From assembly GCA_014526335.1 (NCBI GenBank), contig JACTAT010000101.1:472076-536075 (forward strand): 64,000 bases of DNA, in the 5' to 3' direction. Origin of the DNA: Chrysaora quinquecirrha (taxonomy: Eukaryota; Cnidaria; Scyphozoa; Semaeostomeae; Pelagiidae). The notes under the pieces are model-generated. The model saw only the letters and a program-made list of their open reading frames with translations. It did not search any database and was not told the DNA's origin. A program made the translations under genes and the position numbers. Shown in pieces: positions 11,394 to 23,084 of the stretch (position 1 is the stretch's first letter; every line of letters starts with the position of its first letter).

Positions 11394-14300
11394 TTAGTTT
11401 TTGCTTCCTCGTGTTTTCCTCTTCGTTCTTTTCTTTTGTCTTGATTCAATGATACTGATCATCTCGTTTGAACTACACTCGTTGCGTCTTGCTGCAAAAT
11501 GAATTGACGAAGAATAAAGAAGAAATCGAGGGTATCTTCTCCCTCCCCCTTCGTTTCCTCCTTTCCACATTTTACCACTCTTATTATGGAAGCTTTTCAA
11601 GCATTATCTTTATAGGGACCGATCATTGAAACCGGGGTGAGGGCCTTGAAAGAAAGTATTTTGCTTTTTCAAAAAAGTTACCCCACCAGTTAGTAGAATA
11701 AAATTTTCTTCACCCCACCTCTGAAAAGAGTAAAAAATTACTCTACTCATTTTGGTAATAAAAGATACAATTAATTCTTTTTAAACAAGAAATATGGGTA
11801 TTTTACTGAGTAGCCTTTTTAACATCAATAAATCAACCATGCTTTGCGATAAAATATACCTTTGTGTTCAAGATATTTTTGGTTGATTTTTACTTACCCC
11901 ACCATTTTCTGTTCAGCCCCCATCCCTACTAAATAATGACCGGTCCCTAATGTGATTGTGTTTAAATCTCCTGCGATGATAGTTAAAGTCAACCCTGGGT
12001 TCCAGAGCCTCGATGATTCGTAGTGTATTCGTGGTGATTCGTAGAAAAACAAATTGAAAGAAAAAGAAAACAAAGAAAACACGAGGCTCTGGTTTCATCA
12101 AAACAAAGTCTTGTTCTTTCTTTTCTGATTTTAATGCGTTGTTTCATGTTCTACGAAATACCTACACTACGAAAAGTTGAGGCAAGGAAGAAACACCTTA
12201 GTTAAATGTCTCTTGTAGTATAAATATGGATAGGCAGTAATGAGGAGTGATTTTCCTCAGTAGCTAATGTGTAGGGTGTTCAGTAATGTGAAGGGTTATC
12301 TTCAGTAACGCAAAGGGACATTTCCAGTAATGTCGAGCACTGTCAGTAATGTGAAGAGCTATCTTGGAGAAGTTTTGTAGACGCAGAGTAATGTAGAGGG
12401 ATAGCATCAGTTGTGCGCAGAAAAATTTTTATGTTGCAGTTAAGTGAAGGTCTATCAGCAGAAAATGGAGTTCCATCTTTGACTGATGTGGAGGATGTTC
12501 ACTTATGTAAAGGGCACTTGAAGTAATGTGGAGGGCTTACAGTAGTGTGGAGGACCATCTTGAAGAACGGTGGAGGGCTATCTTCAGTAGTGCGGAGGAT
12601 GCAAAATGATGTTGAGGGCTATCTTGAAGTAATAGGAAGGGCTATTGTCAGAGACGTTGAAGGCTATCTTTGAGTTATGATGAGGATGTTCAGCAATGTG
12701 AATGGCTATCTTGCAGTAATGCGGTGGTACTAATGGGGGCCCTTCACTATAACAGGAAATGCGTCATGGATATATCCTCAAAACCATCTTTTGCGGAGTC
12801 TACTTCAATCCCGATACATCCCGTCATAGATTTTAAAATCAACAGTGATATTCGGAGAAATAGGGATCAAACAAATTGTTAATTAAACCACCTTCTTCTT
12901 TTTCCTTTGCTCTTTTCAGCAAGATACGAATGATTTCTTCCTCGGATTTGGACGGAGATTCTGCGTTAACAGGCTGAATTCTGGCTGCTGGCGCGAAAAA
13001 GTTTTGATCTTCAAACGGGTTTTTGTACAGCTAAAACAAAAAATGAAAGGAAAGGAAATAAAAGAGATGAAATTCAACAGAAGAAATTCGAAAACGGAAA
13101 AGAGAGGAAGAAGTGAAAAGCTTTGAACAAAGATGGACGCTCTTCTTTGACCTGGACACACAAAGAAGGGTTACCTCATGACGGATACGGGGTGTCATAC
13201 CCCGACGTTTTTCAATCTTTTGAGGTAAAATTAATACAGTCCTGATACTTTCGGTGGTTAAAGAAATTTGGAAATCTCGTCCAGCCGAAATAAAGTCTGC
13301 CCAAAACCACAAACAATGCCTCAAAAACATGGTTTCTAAATAATAAATGCGCGTGCTCATTCAATAACAAATGATGAGTTTGGTGCAATCTATGACGTTG
13401 CTTTATGTTACTGTTAATTAGTGCACTTGTCACTGTCAAACTAACATTAAATAATGTAAAATACAAAACAATTAAAATGGTATACCGTGGCACATTTTAG
13501 CCATTTAGATCGTGAAACGCACCTTACGATTCATTTTTAAACTGATGTAGCAAAACACTGTCTGAATGTATTGCTAAAGCCGGTTTTCCACTAGGCGAAT
13601 TTGTTCGCGCGACGCGATGAATTTCGCATCGAAAGTTTGACATAGGTTTTCCACTAGGCGCTCATCTAACAATTAGAAAATCTGAATGACCTCCTTTCAG
13701 AAAATTTGGAAACGAGTTATTTTGTCTGTTTGAGTTGTTTTGGCGACTTGTGATTATTTTCTAAAACTTGATTGGTTATCGCTTTCGATCGCTTCAAGAA
13801 AGTAGAAACTGGTCTTACTACGAAGTTGATCGCGGCGAAGAGCTGCAGCGATGGATTTCGCTTGTCAAAAGTGTAATATCTAATAACTCGTCGTAATATC
13901 TCGTCGCTTTGCGTCGCGCGAACAAATTCGCCTAATGGAAAACCGGCTTAAGGCGTTATAGTCAAAAGGAGTGTAAGACTCGTACGAAACAAAATGTCCG
14001 ATTCCTCAAAAGTATGTTGCGCATATTTCTGGGTTACTTGTAATAGATCTATGGGATACTTGTAAAAGTAATTTTGAACTGTTTTTGACGCTAATCATGA
14101 TTTGAAAATCGTCACGTTACTTCGCGTCATTTGCTATCGCTTCGTTCTGACATTAACTGTATAGCTATCTGTTTACCAAAATGCATTAGCTAAAAGGTAC
14201 CTCATTTCTGTTTAAAGAACTGCTTTCAAGTCTTGCACCCTTTGCGAGTTCTTCTTCCCTGAGTCTCTTTTCTTTCGCTCGCCTGTTCTGAAACCAAACT

Positions 14301-15831
14301 CGGATTCTATCTACAGGTAATCCAGTCCTTTGAGATAAAATTAATCTTTTCTGTCCACCAGGATAGCAATTCTCATGGAAGGCAATCTCCAATATCTTAA
14401 GCTGCTCTTGACTGAATGTAGTTCTTGGTTTCTGTGATCTGAATTGCAAAGGCTGGTCTGGAATTCAAGAGGCAAAATTTAGGAATCATATTCAGACAGG
14501 ACACTGGTCTGAATTTTATCGTTTTTGAAAACTTTGGTTCTATTCTTGTAGAATATTTAAACTGATAGATATTTTGGTAATCTTACGGAATTTCTCATAT
14601 GCCTTGCATCCTTTGGTGCCAGAAAAGTCACCATTTTTTCTACGGTAACCTACGGTATGTAATGCTTGCAGTAATAGACACCCAGGAACTGTTCACTTCA
14701 CGATTTTGAAACGTTTTCCTCCAATAATAATTTCTGTTTTCATTGTGGGCTAACCTGCAGGTTCACGGAGTCGGCATTCAGTACCAACAAGGCAAAATCT
14801 TAATAAAAAAACCGGAAAAATTAGCCAGAATTGCCGTAAAACCGTTCACCGACGAGATTTGGAAAACCGAACAACCACGCAATTTTTCGGAAGAAACCGA
14901 AAATCTGAGCAAAACTATTGGCAAAACCGTGTAACCGTAAAACCCAAACACCCCCTCAATTTGGTACGGGTGCTGCGTAGAGGAATCACAAAACCGTGAG
15001 AGGTTGAACTGAGTCTATATCAGTCTGTTTTTGTGAAGAATCTCTATACATGGGTTTTATAATCTAAGAATACTTCGAAATGCTGGTTGCTTTTTAAAAA
15101 CCGCGCGTTTTCGTTTAAAGAGCGAAAGTCTCTTCTCTTTTCACCATACTTAGGGCTTTTTGAGGTGTTATACGGCCCTTAAATTTTTATTTATTGCTAT
15201 AAATGAGTAAAAATCACATAAAGTGTATGTTACGCATGTATCAAATGTTTCCTTGAGTAGCTTCACTATACTGTACATGCAAGTGTCTCGGTTCAACTGC
15301 TTAGGGGTCCCTAGTTACCAGCATTGTTAACTCTATGTGGCCTGGTTGCATATTGGGGCTGCCGCCCCCAAACCCCCGCTTTAGCAGTGTACATGTTGCA
15401 AATGAAATTTACCACAAATCTTACCTGCATTGACGAAAACAGTTCACGAAACGATTGATTTGACTACAAAAGAGTTAATTTTTCACCAGTCGCCATTTTT
15501 ATTTTTCGTTCTTTCTGCTCGCGCAATTTCGAACGTTATCAATATACAGTTCGATTACAATAATACAGGTAACTAGGGACCGCTAAACTGCATTCTTACC
15601 AGTGTCTCTATAGTCATGACACTGAATGTGCAGTTAAATTAAGAAACTATTATGGAACTTTTGGAACTTCGATTGATTCAAAAGACCTTTAAAGGCCTTG
15701 AGCTAGGTTCTTTAAAAAAGCGTATAGCTATATGCAACAATAGGCAAAATCATCCAAACAAGCATGAAACAAAAGACCTTACCAATAAATCCACACTGGC
15801 AGTGGCACTCAGAACACTGCGTTTTTAACAT
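11394..15831 (-). CDS. Paired-like (Q50) homeobox gene B
   Basis: Four exons: 15831-15783 (16 codons, ATG start), 14457-14201 (homeodomain), 13030-12892 and 11491-11394 (TAA stop). The donors are GTAAGG, GTACCT and GTGGTT. Phases 1, 0, 1 agree, giving 180 residues. The homeodomain occupies residues 24-83: F8, L16, F20, YP at 25-26, W48, F49, Q50, N51, R53 and a basic KEKR tail. Family knowledge: this fits a sequence-specific nuclear DNA-binding factor of the PRD-like class. The KEKRLR tail is also seen in LIM homeodomains, but no LIM domain is present. Downstream lies SKSEEEIIRILLKRAKEKEE, paralleled in gene A, then a basic tail (KKRTKRKTRG). The first exon encodes a short Cys cluster (CSECHCQC). 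A TATA-like GATATAAAAAG sits only about 20 nt upstream of its ATG, so this start is the weakest part. The gene is a tandem duplicate of the one at 17100-21973. Confidence 0.82.
12230..12730. repeat. Degenerate CAGTAATGTGGAGGG array
   Basis: Irregularly spaced, diverged copies of CAGTAATGTGGAGGGCTATCTT fill about 500 bp (for example near 12295, 12525 and 12710). The motif is related in form to the arrays at 5290, 24158 and 46165. It lies in the last intron of homeobox gene B. Confidence 0.65.
13230..13350 (+). mobile_element. LINE ORF2 3' end, fragment
   Basis: The plus-strand reading resembles the C-terminus of a non-LTR reverse transcriptase ORF (EIWKSRPAEIKSAQNHKQ). It matches the better preserved minus-strand copy at 54327-54500, which has the family signature GPKIWNSLPVEIE. 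Flanking similarity continues to about 13480. Frame damage and 5' truncation make it a dead copy inside intron 2 of homeobox gene B. Confidence 0.6.
13579..13951. mobile_element. Palindromic MITE, AGCCGGTTTTCC ends
   Basis: Left end AGCCGGTTTTCCACTAGGCG and right end the near complement of it (13920-13951), with inverted GCGCGACGC / GCGTCGCGCG blocks. About 373 bp, non-coding, in the intron between exons 2 and 3 of homeobox gene B. Confidence 0.75.
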
Positions 15832-15850
15832 CTTCTTTTTGGCAGTAACT

Positions 15851-15861
15851 CTTTTTATATC
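15851..15861 (-). promoter_or_regulatory. Possible TATA box of homeobox gene B
   Basis: GATATAAAAAG on the minus strand lies about 20 nt upstream of the assigned ATG at 15831. That is too close for a normal leader, so either transcription starts almost at the ATG, the first exon is wrongly assigned, or the match is chance. Confidence 0.25.
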
Positions 15862-16459
15862 TTATTTGCGAATGCAATACTAGACAGCACAGCAAATGAA
15901 TGATCGAACTTGTGAAAGCTTGGCAGCGTTCGATCATCTCAAATTTAACGTTTCGGCATCCGAATTCGACAAAGATTCTATAGATTTCTCGAAATCAATT
16001 TAAAGCCAGTAACAAATGTCCCTGCTTTTTGTCTGTAGGGTGCCTTCTTAGCGCTCTTCTGGGACCTTTATCGGTGTCTTCTTTTTTCTGGAAACTGCGG
16101 AGAGATCAAAAGGCACATTCTTTTAACCAACTTTTGGGGAAACTAGAGACTTCGGAAAGTGTAAACTCCGGAGCTTGAATATTTTGCAGACTCCACAGGA
16201 GAATTGTTTCCAAATCAAATCCTCTGAAGTTGTCTATTCTTAAAGAAAGTGCGCTTTTGGCGTCTTGAACATAGTCAGTATGTCTTGAACCGGAAACCTT
16301 TCAAGTCTATTTTTCATCCTTCTTCAAGTTATGGCAGGCAGGGAATGGAGAAGACTCTTGCAAAATCTACATAGTATCAAACAATTTCTATCCGTGGGTT
16401 TTGTGGGTTTTTTAGTATATACTGTATTTGGACTATTGGGGTCAAGTGCAAAATTTCAA

Positions 16460-16858
16460 TAGAGGTTTCCGCAAAAGATGGCCTCCGTTTCTGTCAACCC
16501 CTAGACTTATTACACGAGTCGTACTATTCGCAAACAACAACCAACCTTTACCCGAACAACCACAACAACAGGTTGCTGTTTGCTTCACTCTGAGGAAACA
16601 GCTGTATGTTGTTGTTGTTGTTAGAAGCTGTTTCCGAAAGAGTGGGAGGAAGGTAATAAGTCTAGTCAACCCCTTGTTTTTCATAAGGTTTTACGAAGGG
16701 AATTCTGGGAATAATTTCCTTAGCTACGAATTCAACGTCTGCAGCTATGTAAAATACGTAACTAAGGAAATTATTCCCAGAAATCCTTTCGAAAATCCTT
16801 AATGAAAACAGTAGGCAAAAATGGCGGCCATCTTTTGCGGAAGCGTCTATTTAACTCT
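16460..16858. mobile_element. MITE family X with an inserted smaller MITE
   Basis: Ends: ATAGAGGTTTCCGCAAAAGA at about 16460 and the complement-like TCTTTTGCGGAAGCGTCTAT at about 16831. A second copy at 33618-33842 has the same ends and interior. This copy is longer because a MITE (16502-16664) has inserted into it. It lies between the two homeobox genes. Confidence 0.75.
16502..16664. mobile_element. MULE-like MITE family Y, copy 1
   Basis: A 163-bp element with inverted ends TAGACTTATTAC / GTAATAAGTCTA. It is flanked by perfect 9-bp direct repeats GTCAACCCC (16493-16501 and 16665-16673). The 9-bp duplication is typical of Mutator-like transposons. The MITE X copy at 33618-33842 shows the uninterrupted site. 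A second Y copy is at 58660-58984. Confidence 0.85.
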
Positions 16859-16924
16859 TTGCTGTCTTGTGAGAGAGCTATTCTTGTGTTTATATTGAAC
16901 CTATTCTTTCTTTAACGGCTTTGT

Positions 16925-16930
16925 TTTATT
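16925..16930 (-). terminator. Poly(A) signal candidate for homeobox gene A
   Basis: AATAAA on the minus strand about 170 nt downstream of the TAG stop at 17100. It is the first canonical hexamer in that direction that I saw. Confidence 0.4.
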
Positions 16931-17099
16931 TCTGACTTCTTTCTTGAAACAGCGTTTAACTTAACCGGACTTGTGCGCTTGAGCAAAGAGAATAAGCATT
17001 TGAAACAAATTCTTTTAGTCAAATAAACCAACAGATAACCAAATTCAAAGTATTCCGAATCAAATACAATTTATGCAATAAAAACTAATTGAAGAAACT

Positions 17100-20000
17100 C
17101 TACAAATGGTTTCTATCATCTCTTCTTTCTGACTCTTTTGCTAACTCCTTTAGCATTCTAAGATGTTCTGAATACATCTTATTAGCCAATTCTTCAGCAT
17201 GCCGCCTCTCTTCTTCTGTTATGCGAAAATTTTCCTCTTGGCATCCGTTAGCAATTGATGTCATTCTGCTCTTCATTTCAGTGCAACATTTCTGGTTTTC
17301 GTCTTTATTGCAAACTTTATTACGAGCTGATAAAACAAAGAAATGAGACATTTTTTATGTCAAAATAGCTACTTTCTTAGAATAAAAGCCCCAATGGAAG
17401 TTAATCTAATATTGGCCTATTCTCGGATACTCTCGTTTCATTACTGAAAAATGAACATTATACGACAGCAAACAGCATGTATTGTCCCTACTAAATATCT
17501 CTAAGACACTGAGGGATGTTATCAGATGATAACAGTCCAAGTATCCCGTTGTTAGCCATGTGTCCCTGGAAAGCAATAGGCGGAAAAAGAGGAATTTGCC
17601 AAGTAAAGCAAATTGGCCTATTGAAAAGCTGCCGTGGAGATTCGCCCTAGCTAAAGCACACTTCTGCAGGCACTGTTACCGACTTTTTACCAGCATTGTT
17701 GACAGTTTTCACGAGAGATGGACAGGTGTATTGACTTTTAGTTGGCGGAAGAGATGCTATCATTCTGACCGGCATCCTTTTCATACATCAAACTATCGCA
17801 AGCAGAACACATTGACCAATGGTAGCCACTGTGGGTTTTAAATAACTTCACAATTAAATAGTGACGATCCCCCCCAAAATATCTACAGCCGGAGATGCAC
17901 CACTTTATGAGAAGAACTGTTACCGTATTCCCTCCAAAAAGCGTCCCCCTTGGATTCCCCCTTGGACTCTTTTCATAGTGTATGACTGTGCAAGCTCTTG
18001 ATGGGATGAATCAAGTGACACCTTTTGTCAATGGCTGCAAAACGTTCTCTTCGTCAGAAAGTTAGCATATTCATAAATTTTCCCATAATTGCTCCTCCTT
18101 GAGATGGGTTTTTAATCAAGCGCTCCGGGAGCTTAATCGAGGAAATAAAGTACTGAATAATCCTTCACCGCAGCAGTTAACTGCAAGACGGTATAATAAT
18201 AAAAATGAACGAAAGCTAATACCGTCTTCTCGTGCTTTTGCCTCTTTCAGTAAATGTCTGACAATTTCTTCTTCAGATTCAGAGTTATGCTCAACATCTA
18301 TTTCAACATTCTCCTGTTTTTCACTTGATTTTAACTCGTGCAACTTTTGCGACAGCAATTCCGAATGAAGTCTTGATGTAGATGCCTGTACGTTGAAAGG
18401 AAAGAAGAAACAATCTACAGCGACAGATATTAAGAATTACGATTCAGTCATCTCTCTATTTCAACTACCTTCTATCTATCTCGAACTGTCTCGGTCCGCG
18501 GGACATTCCGGTTACCTCTACATAATTTTCTCTCTATTCTACTGCATATCTCGAACTTCTCGCTCTCGAGCTTTTCACCAACAGGGTTTCGGTCCCCTGT
18601 CAATGTTCTGTCCCCATATAAATCTTTCTCTCGTTTTTCGTTAAAGCCTTTGATGAAGATGTTGCAGGTGCTGTGAGGTCGTAGCCTAATCCAGCTGGCT
18701 CTTGGTTTCAGAAGTCCCAGCTGCGGTAGCGTCACAGCCAGGGTCGAGGTCACGATTAGTGTACCACTTACTGAGATCCTAACGACTGGCGCGAAATACG
18801 TCAGAAATTTGGTTGAATAACATCAAAAGTTGCAGTGAACGCAATTTTTTGCACCACAAATTCAAGATACTGTGCGCCAAAAAATACAAGCTTCCTCGCA
18901 GGTCCGGTTAATTTCACATCTTTTGATTCGACCTTTGCAACAAATAGGAAAGAAGCCACATTTCTCATGGCCCGATGATGGGAGAAGGATCTCTCTCGAA
19001 ACGTTGCTCTTCTAAATATCAAAGGCTTGTCATGATAAGTGGTGACTATCATGTCTAATACGACGCCATTTCACCTCCACCTTCACCTTTCACCTTCACC
19101 TTTCACCTTCACTTTCATTTCAGCTAAAAGCAAACTCACAAACAAAACATATTTGAAAAGTGCGAAATGATTGAAAAAACTAGATAACGGAATGACATAC
19201 AGATAGGATTCTAGGAAACCTAAGAACATGACCTCGACTAGAGTGTAGGGTCGAAAGCAAACAAAATATTTTTTTTACATTAATCCGAAGAGATTACGCA
19301 GTAGTGACAAAGAAAACGAGGATTTCAGTCCGTTGAAATTTTTCTCGCATTTCTGACCCATTTTTCTTGTTTTGGGAAATTTCCTCTATCTTGAACTTCC
19401 TCCATATATAACAAATAAACCGTTCCATCCCGAGTTCAAGATAGAGAGAGTTGACTGAAGTTGACCATCATATAAATTGAAATTTTACCAGACTTCTTTG
19501 AGGACTTTCTGTAAGCAAGCTCAGTGCAAGTCTATCTTCTTTTAATCTCTTTTCTTTTGCTCTTCTGTTTTGGAACCAAACTCTAACACGGTCAACAGGG
19601 AGTCCAACTTGGCTCGCAACTTGTTTTCTTGTTGATGCACTTGGATAATTGTTTTCCTTGAAAGTAGCTTCAAGGACTTTCAACTGATCTGCAGAGAAGA
19701 TGGTTCGTGGTTTCTGTCTTCTAAGAAACAAGGAAGGATCTAGAAAAAGAAAGATTTACTAAGAATAACCAGTTTCTTGAGCAGGACAATTTTTAAGAAA
19801 CTTTTCACGACTGGAGAATATTTGCAGAAAGGGCCAAAGAGTAAGAAATGGACGGGTCAACCTACGCTGCGGTACACTTTTTTTATAAGAACCAGGAAAT
19901 TTTTATCGAGGCTGGCTATTCTTAACTTTTTGCCTTTTTTAAGCCTGAAATGTTCGTAATCTCTACTTAATTCCTTGGTTACTTTGACATCTATATTTTT

Positions 20001-21973
20001 CAGTGAATGTCTCTAGTGGTACTAGATTTGTGTAAATATGCAGCATCCCTGTCCATTTCTTTGTTTACTTGCTTTTTACGTTCAGCCTGGCTGTCTTACT
20101 TTCACAAGGTGGTATTGCTAAAAAATAACCAGTTGATGGAGTAGGGCATTTTTAAGAAATGTTTCACTACTGGGGAATATTTGCAAGAAGGGCAAAAGAG
20201 TAATAACCGAAAGAAACGGACGGGTCTACCTACGCTGCGCTAAAAATCAAAGATTGTCACAGTTGCTAGAAACGAGAAATGGCAAAGGACAAATTTTAAC
20301 ACGAAGTCGCAAATTGTTCCTACCACGCTCGAACAAAACATTACCTAATATAATAAAATACTTAATATAGCCATTGTCATTTTGGAAAAACGTCAAGTTG
20401 ATTTGCGAGAAATAAGTGGGTAAGCAGGGGCGGATCCAGCCCTAAATCTGACTGGTGCTCAAAAAGAAAAGGGTGTGGCAGATGGGCGTGGTCAGTTGGT
20501 ACAATGGGCGTGTCCGAGGGGCGTGGTATTAAAGTTGTTGATTTTTGTGAATGACTAAATAAACAAATCGTTTCCGAGGAAGAAAGAAGAACTCGAATGT
20601 TTATTGTTGGGAAGTCAATAGATAGCTATTACAGTTCGTCTTCCTGTACATGCAGAACGGAAAAAATTTAGGCTTGGCCTAATTCAAACAGAAGATTTTG
20701 CGTTATCAAAGTTCCATCAGAACGCTGACACAGACAAGAACATTCCCTGACATGATTAGAACTTTAACATAGGCCTAACTAACAAATCTATACTTTTTGA
20801 ATTAGGCCTAACCTAAAATTTCTGTCCGTTCTGTATGTACACGAAGACGAATTTCCAACATAATCATTCGAGTTCTTCTTTCTTCCTCGTAAACGATTTT
20901 GACTCGACTTGTGTGAGACATTCACCATCATCAAACTTCTACTGTTGTGTTGGTACAAATTCTCTTTTTTTCCCCAATGTCACTGAGAGAGCAGAGAATG
21001 ACGTTGCATTTTCGAGTGACGTTGAGCACCAGTGAGCCCTGCATTTTGATTGGTTGATTTACCAGCACCAGTGAAAGTGACGTTGAGCACCAGTGCGCCC
21101 TGCATTTTGATTGGTTGATTTATCAGCACCAGTGGAAGTGACGTTGAGCATGAACACGCCACTGAACATTTTACGCTATGTTCATTGCCGAGTGGCCAAA
21201 TGAATTGAACATTTCACTGAACATTTGCTGAACATTTTCAGCCTCTTTTTCATGCAGTTATTTTGGCGCTAAATTCGAGATTTTTAATTGAAAAATTGAC
21301 AAAGTTGCTGCCAAGCACATGCGTATATCGGATAAATGTTCAGTGTTTGTTCAGTTGAGTGGCCAAATGAACTGAACATACCACTGAACAAATTTTGTTC
21401 ACCAAACATTTTGACTCCGATCAAACATTCACTGAACAATGTTCAGTGACTGAACAAGGTGGCCAAATGAACTGGATTTTTCACTGAACTTCAATTTTGG
21501 ACGATGTTCAGTGAAATGTTCAGTTCATATGTCAATATGGAATAATAGTATATCTGTAGTTGATAGATTGTGAAAAATTGATAGATGATAGATAGTGATA
21601 GATAGTGAAAAATTGATAGTGAAATTGAAGATCAAGAATTAGAAAACTCACCCATCGTTAAGTAATCAGTAAATGAATTGCTTACAAATCCATGATAAGT
21701 AGGCACATATCCATAGCACAAATGCGGAGGAAATATCGAATGGGTTGGTAACTGTAGTTGGAAGCTACCTCTGGTTGGTCCTGGATTGTTAACCGCGATA
21801 CAATCGGTAGCAGCAGGCGGCTGGCCAGATCGACGGATGATATTAGGAATCGTTGGTTGCGCTTGTGACTTTTGCTCTGTCGACCTTATATGATTTAAAT
21901 TTATGGTGGTCAATTTTGGTTGAGTTTCTTCTTTAGTTGGAATCACTTTTGAAGTGTCTTTGGTCGATTCCAT
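17100..21973 (-). CDS. Paired-like (Q50) homeobox gene A
   Basis: Four exons: 21973-21652 (ATG, 107 codons), 19739-19489 (homeodomain), 18385-18223 and 17326-17100 (TAG stop). The donors are GTGAGT, GTAAAA and GTATTA. Phases 1, 0, 1 agree, giving 320 residues. The N-terminus is Pro/Thr/Gln-rich and aromatic. The homeodomain spans residues 115-174 with F8, YP 25-26, WFQNRRAKEKR, Q50 and N51; about 38 of 60 residues match gene B. After it comes SESEEEIVRHLLKEAKARED, then a charged, probably helical C-terminus (ITEEERRHAEELANKMYSEH). Family knowledge: a nuclear PRD-like transcription factor; no paired box, octapeptide or OAR motif is seen. Intron positions and phases around and after the homeodomain are the same as in gene B, so the two arose by local duplication. 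Which named family they belong to is not clear. Confidence 0.88.
18665..19110 (+). mobile_element. tRNA-derived SINE family 1, copy 2, interrupted
   Basis: Same body as the copy at 2311 (GGTAGCGTCACAGCCAGGGT at about 18725) and the same CACCTT-rich tail (19070-19115). About 245 bp of unrelated sequence sits between body and tail (roughly 18803-19050). It lies in intron 2 of homeobox gene A, antisense to it. Confidence 0.65.
19790..20240. repeat. Diverged direct repeat pair in intron 1 of gene A
   Basis: Blocks at about 19793-19880 and 20150-20235 share TATTTGCA(G/A)(A/G)AAGGGC and GACGGGTC(A/T)ACCTACGCTGCG. No terminal structure is clear and nothing is coding. The remaining intron sequence to 21160 is unremarkable. 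Confidence 0.45.
21165..21535. repeat. MITE family with GTTCAGTGAAATGTTCAGTT words
   Basis: Multiple short direct and inverted copies of TTCAGTGAA and TGGCCAAATGAACTGAA. Related copies are at 30940-31150 and 48775-49165. It lies in intron 1 of homeobox gene A. Confidence 0.6.
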
Positions 21974-22159
21974 GCTTTCTTATTTCAAATAACCTTTATC
22001 TGTTCTTATTCAATGAAAACAGCCAGTTCAATCGACATGGAAGAGTAGCTTGGTCAGAAGTAAACATCGAAATAAATGATTTATTTGATTTAATTGATGA
22101 CGTCAAATTAGAAAAAATCCATCAAACGTCAAATTGTTCATTTCCCAGCATGGCATGCA

Positions 22160-22560
22160 TCAAAATGCTGTACACGTATTTTTTTATAAGACTAAAAAAT
22201 TGGTCCAGTACTCAAAGTTTCTTAAAATTTTCGTAATTTGAGAACCGAAAGTTTCTTTCGAGTTTCTTACATATTGATGACATTGTGATTTTATTTGAAT
22301 GATGTTCTAAACCTAAATATCGATTGTATTTGAATGCTCGTGGCCTTCCAGCTTTTCTGCGTGTCACAAATATATGTTATTGGATACAAAACATCAAAAA
22401 TAACTTGAATATGTCACAGAACTATGCGAAAAGTTTCTTGGTCAAAGATTTCCCAGTACTGGGGTTTCTAAAATTTTTGGCCATTCTAGAGTCTGGGTTT
22501 CTTATAAAGAGTTTCTTATCAAAAGCACGTGTATACGTAGCGGGTATAGTACTTATTCTA
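22160..22560. repeat. Dispersed 'ttataagaaactttc' repeat
   Basis: AT-rich blocks with CAGTACT(C/G)-AAGTTTCTTA and TTTTTTATAAGA words, shared with 6576-6780 and 53380-54220. A 194-codon open frame at 22324-22908 runs through this repeat and the hairpin at 22826, and is not taken as a gene. Confidence 0.45.
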
Positions 22561-22825
22561 CCAATGCACCATATCCACTGGATCGGATTTTTCAGTAACG
22601 CAGCGTTCAGCGATCATAAAGCTGGAATGTGTATTTATATGTGTATTTATATGTGTTTTTATACCCTTCCGACTGAAGATGCCAAAAACGGCGCTTTCTT
22701 GAAAAACGCATTAGAAATAGACTTATTAAATTCCTCTCACTATTTCGGCAACCGCTATAACAACTTTAACATTATATGGGGTGGTCGAGTGGTTGGAACG
22801 AGGTGGTGGCGTGTGGAGGAGCGTG

Positions 22826-22894
22826 CCCTGGGTACCAGACTTTCAATTTCAAGAAATTTCATTTTTCTTGAAATTGAAAGTCTGGTACCCAGGG
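22826..22894. repeat. Perfect 31-bp hairpin
   Basis: Two 31-bp arms (starting CCCTGGGTACCAGACTTTCA) are exact inverted copies around a 7-nt loop. It lies between homeobox gene A and the GKAP1-like gene. Confidence 0.9.
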
Positions 22895-23084
22895 TAGGAG
22901 GAGGGTAGATTACGATGAATGTAATAAGTCTAGTGTAGAAAGTCAACGGAAAACAAAACGCAAAAGTAATTTCTGCTTGCAGAATGGTGTTTTACGACAA
23001 AAGAACAAAAAGAATGAAAAAACTTTGTATTCATGAAGTAAAAACACAAATTGACATAAATTTTCGAAATTATTTTAAGAATTG

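Noticed and set aside
11894..12101. Two overlapping Phe-rich minus-strand ORFs
   Set aside because: Poly-pyrimidine-driven reading in an intron of homeobox gene B; phases do not fit the exon chain.
13212..13493. Minus-strand ORF with His-rich HRLHQTHHLLLNEHAHLL
   Set aside because: It is the antisense shadow of a LINE fragment; the same reading occurs at 54232-54480 opposite the other LINE copy.
16442..16802. ORFs of 80 and 124 codons on opposite strands
   Set aside because: They lie across nested MITEs X and Y; the Thr and Val runs are the GTTGTT repeats.
22324..22908. Longest simple ORF on the plus strand (194 codons)
   Set aside because: It runs through a dispersed repeat and a perfect hairpin, with low-complexity CIYMCIYMC. 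No family resemblance or splice support.
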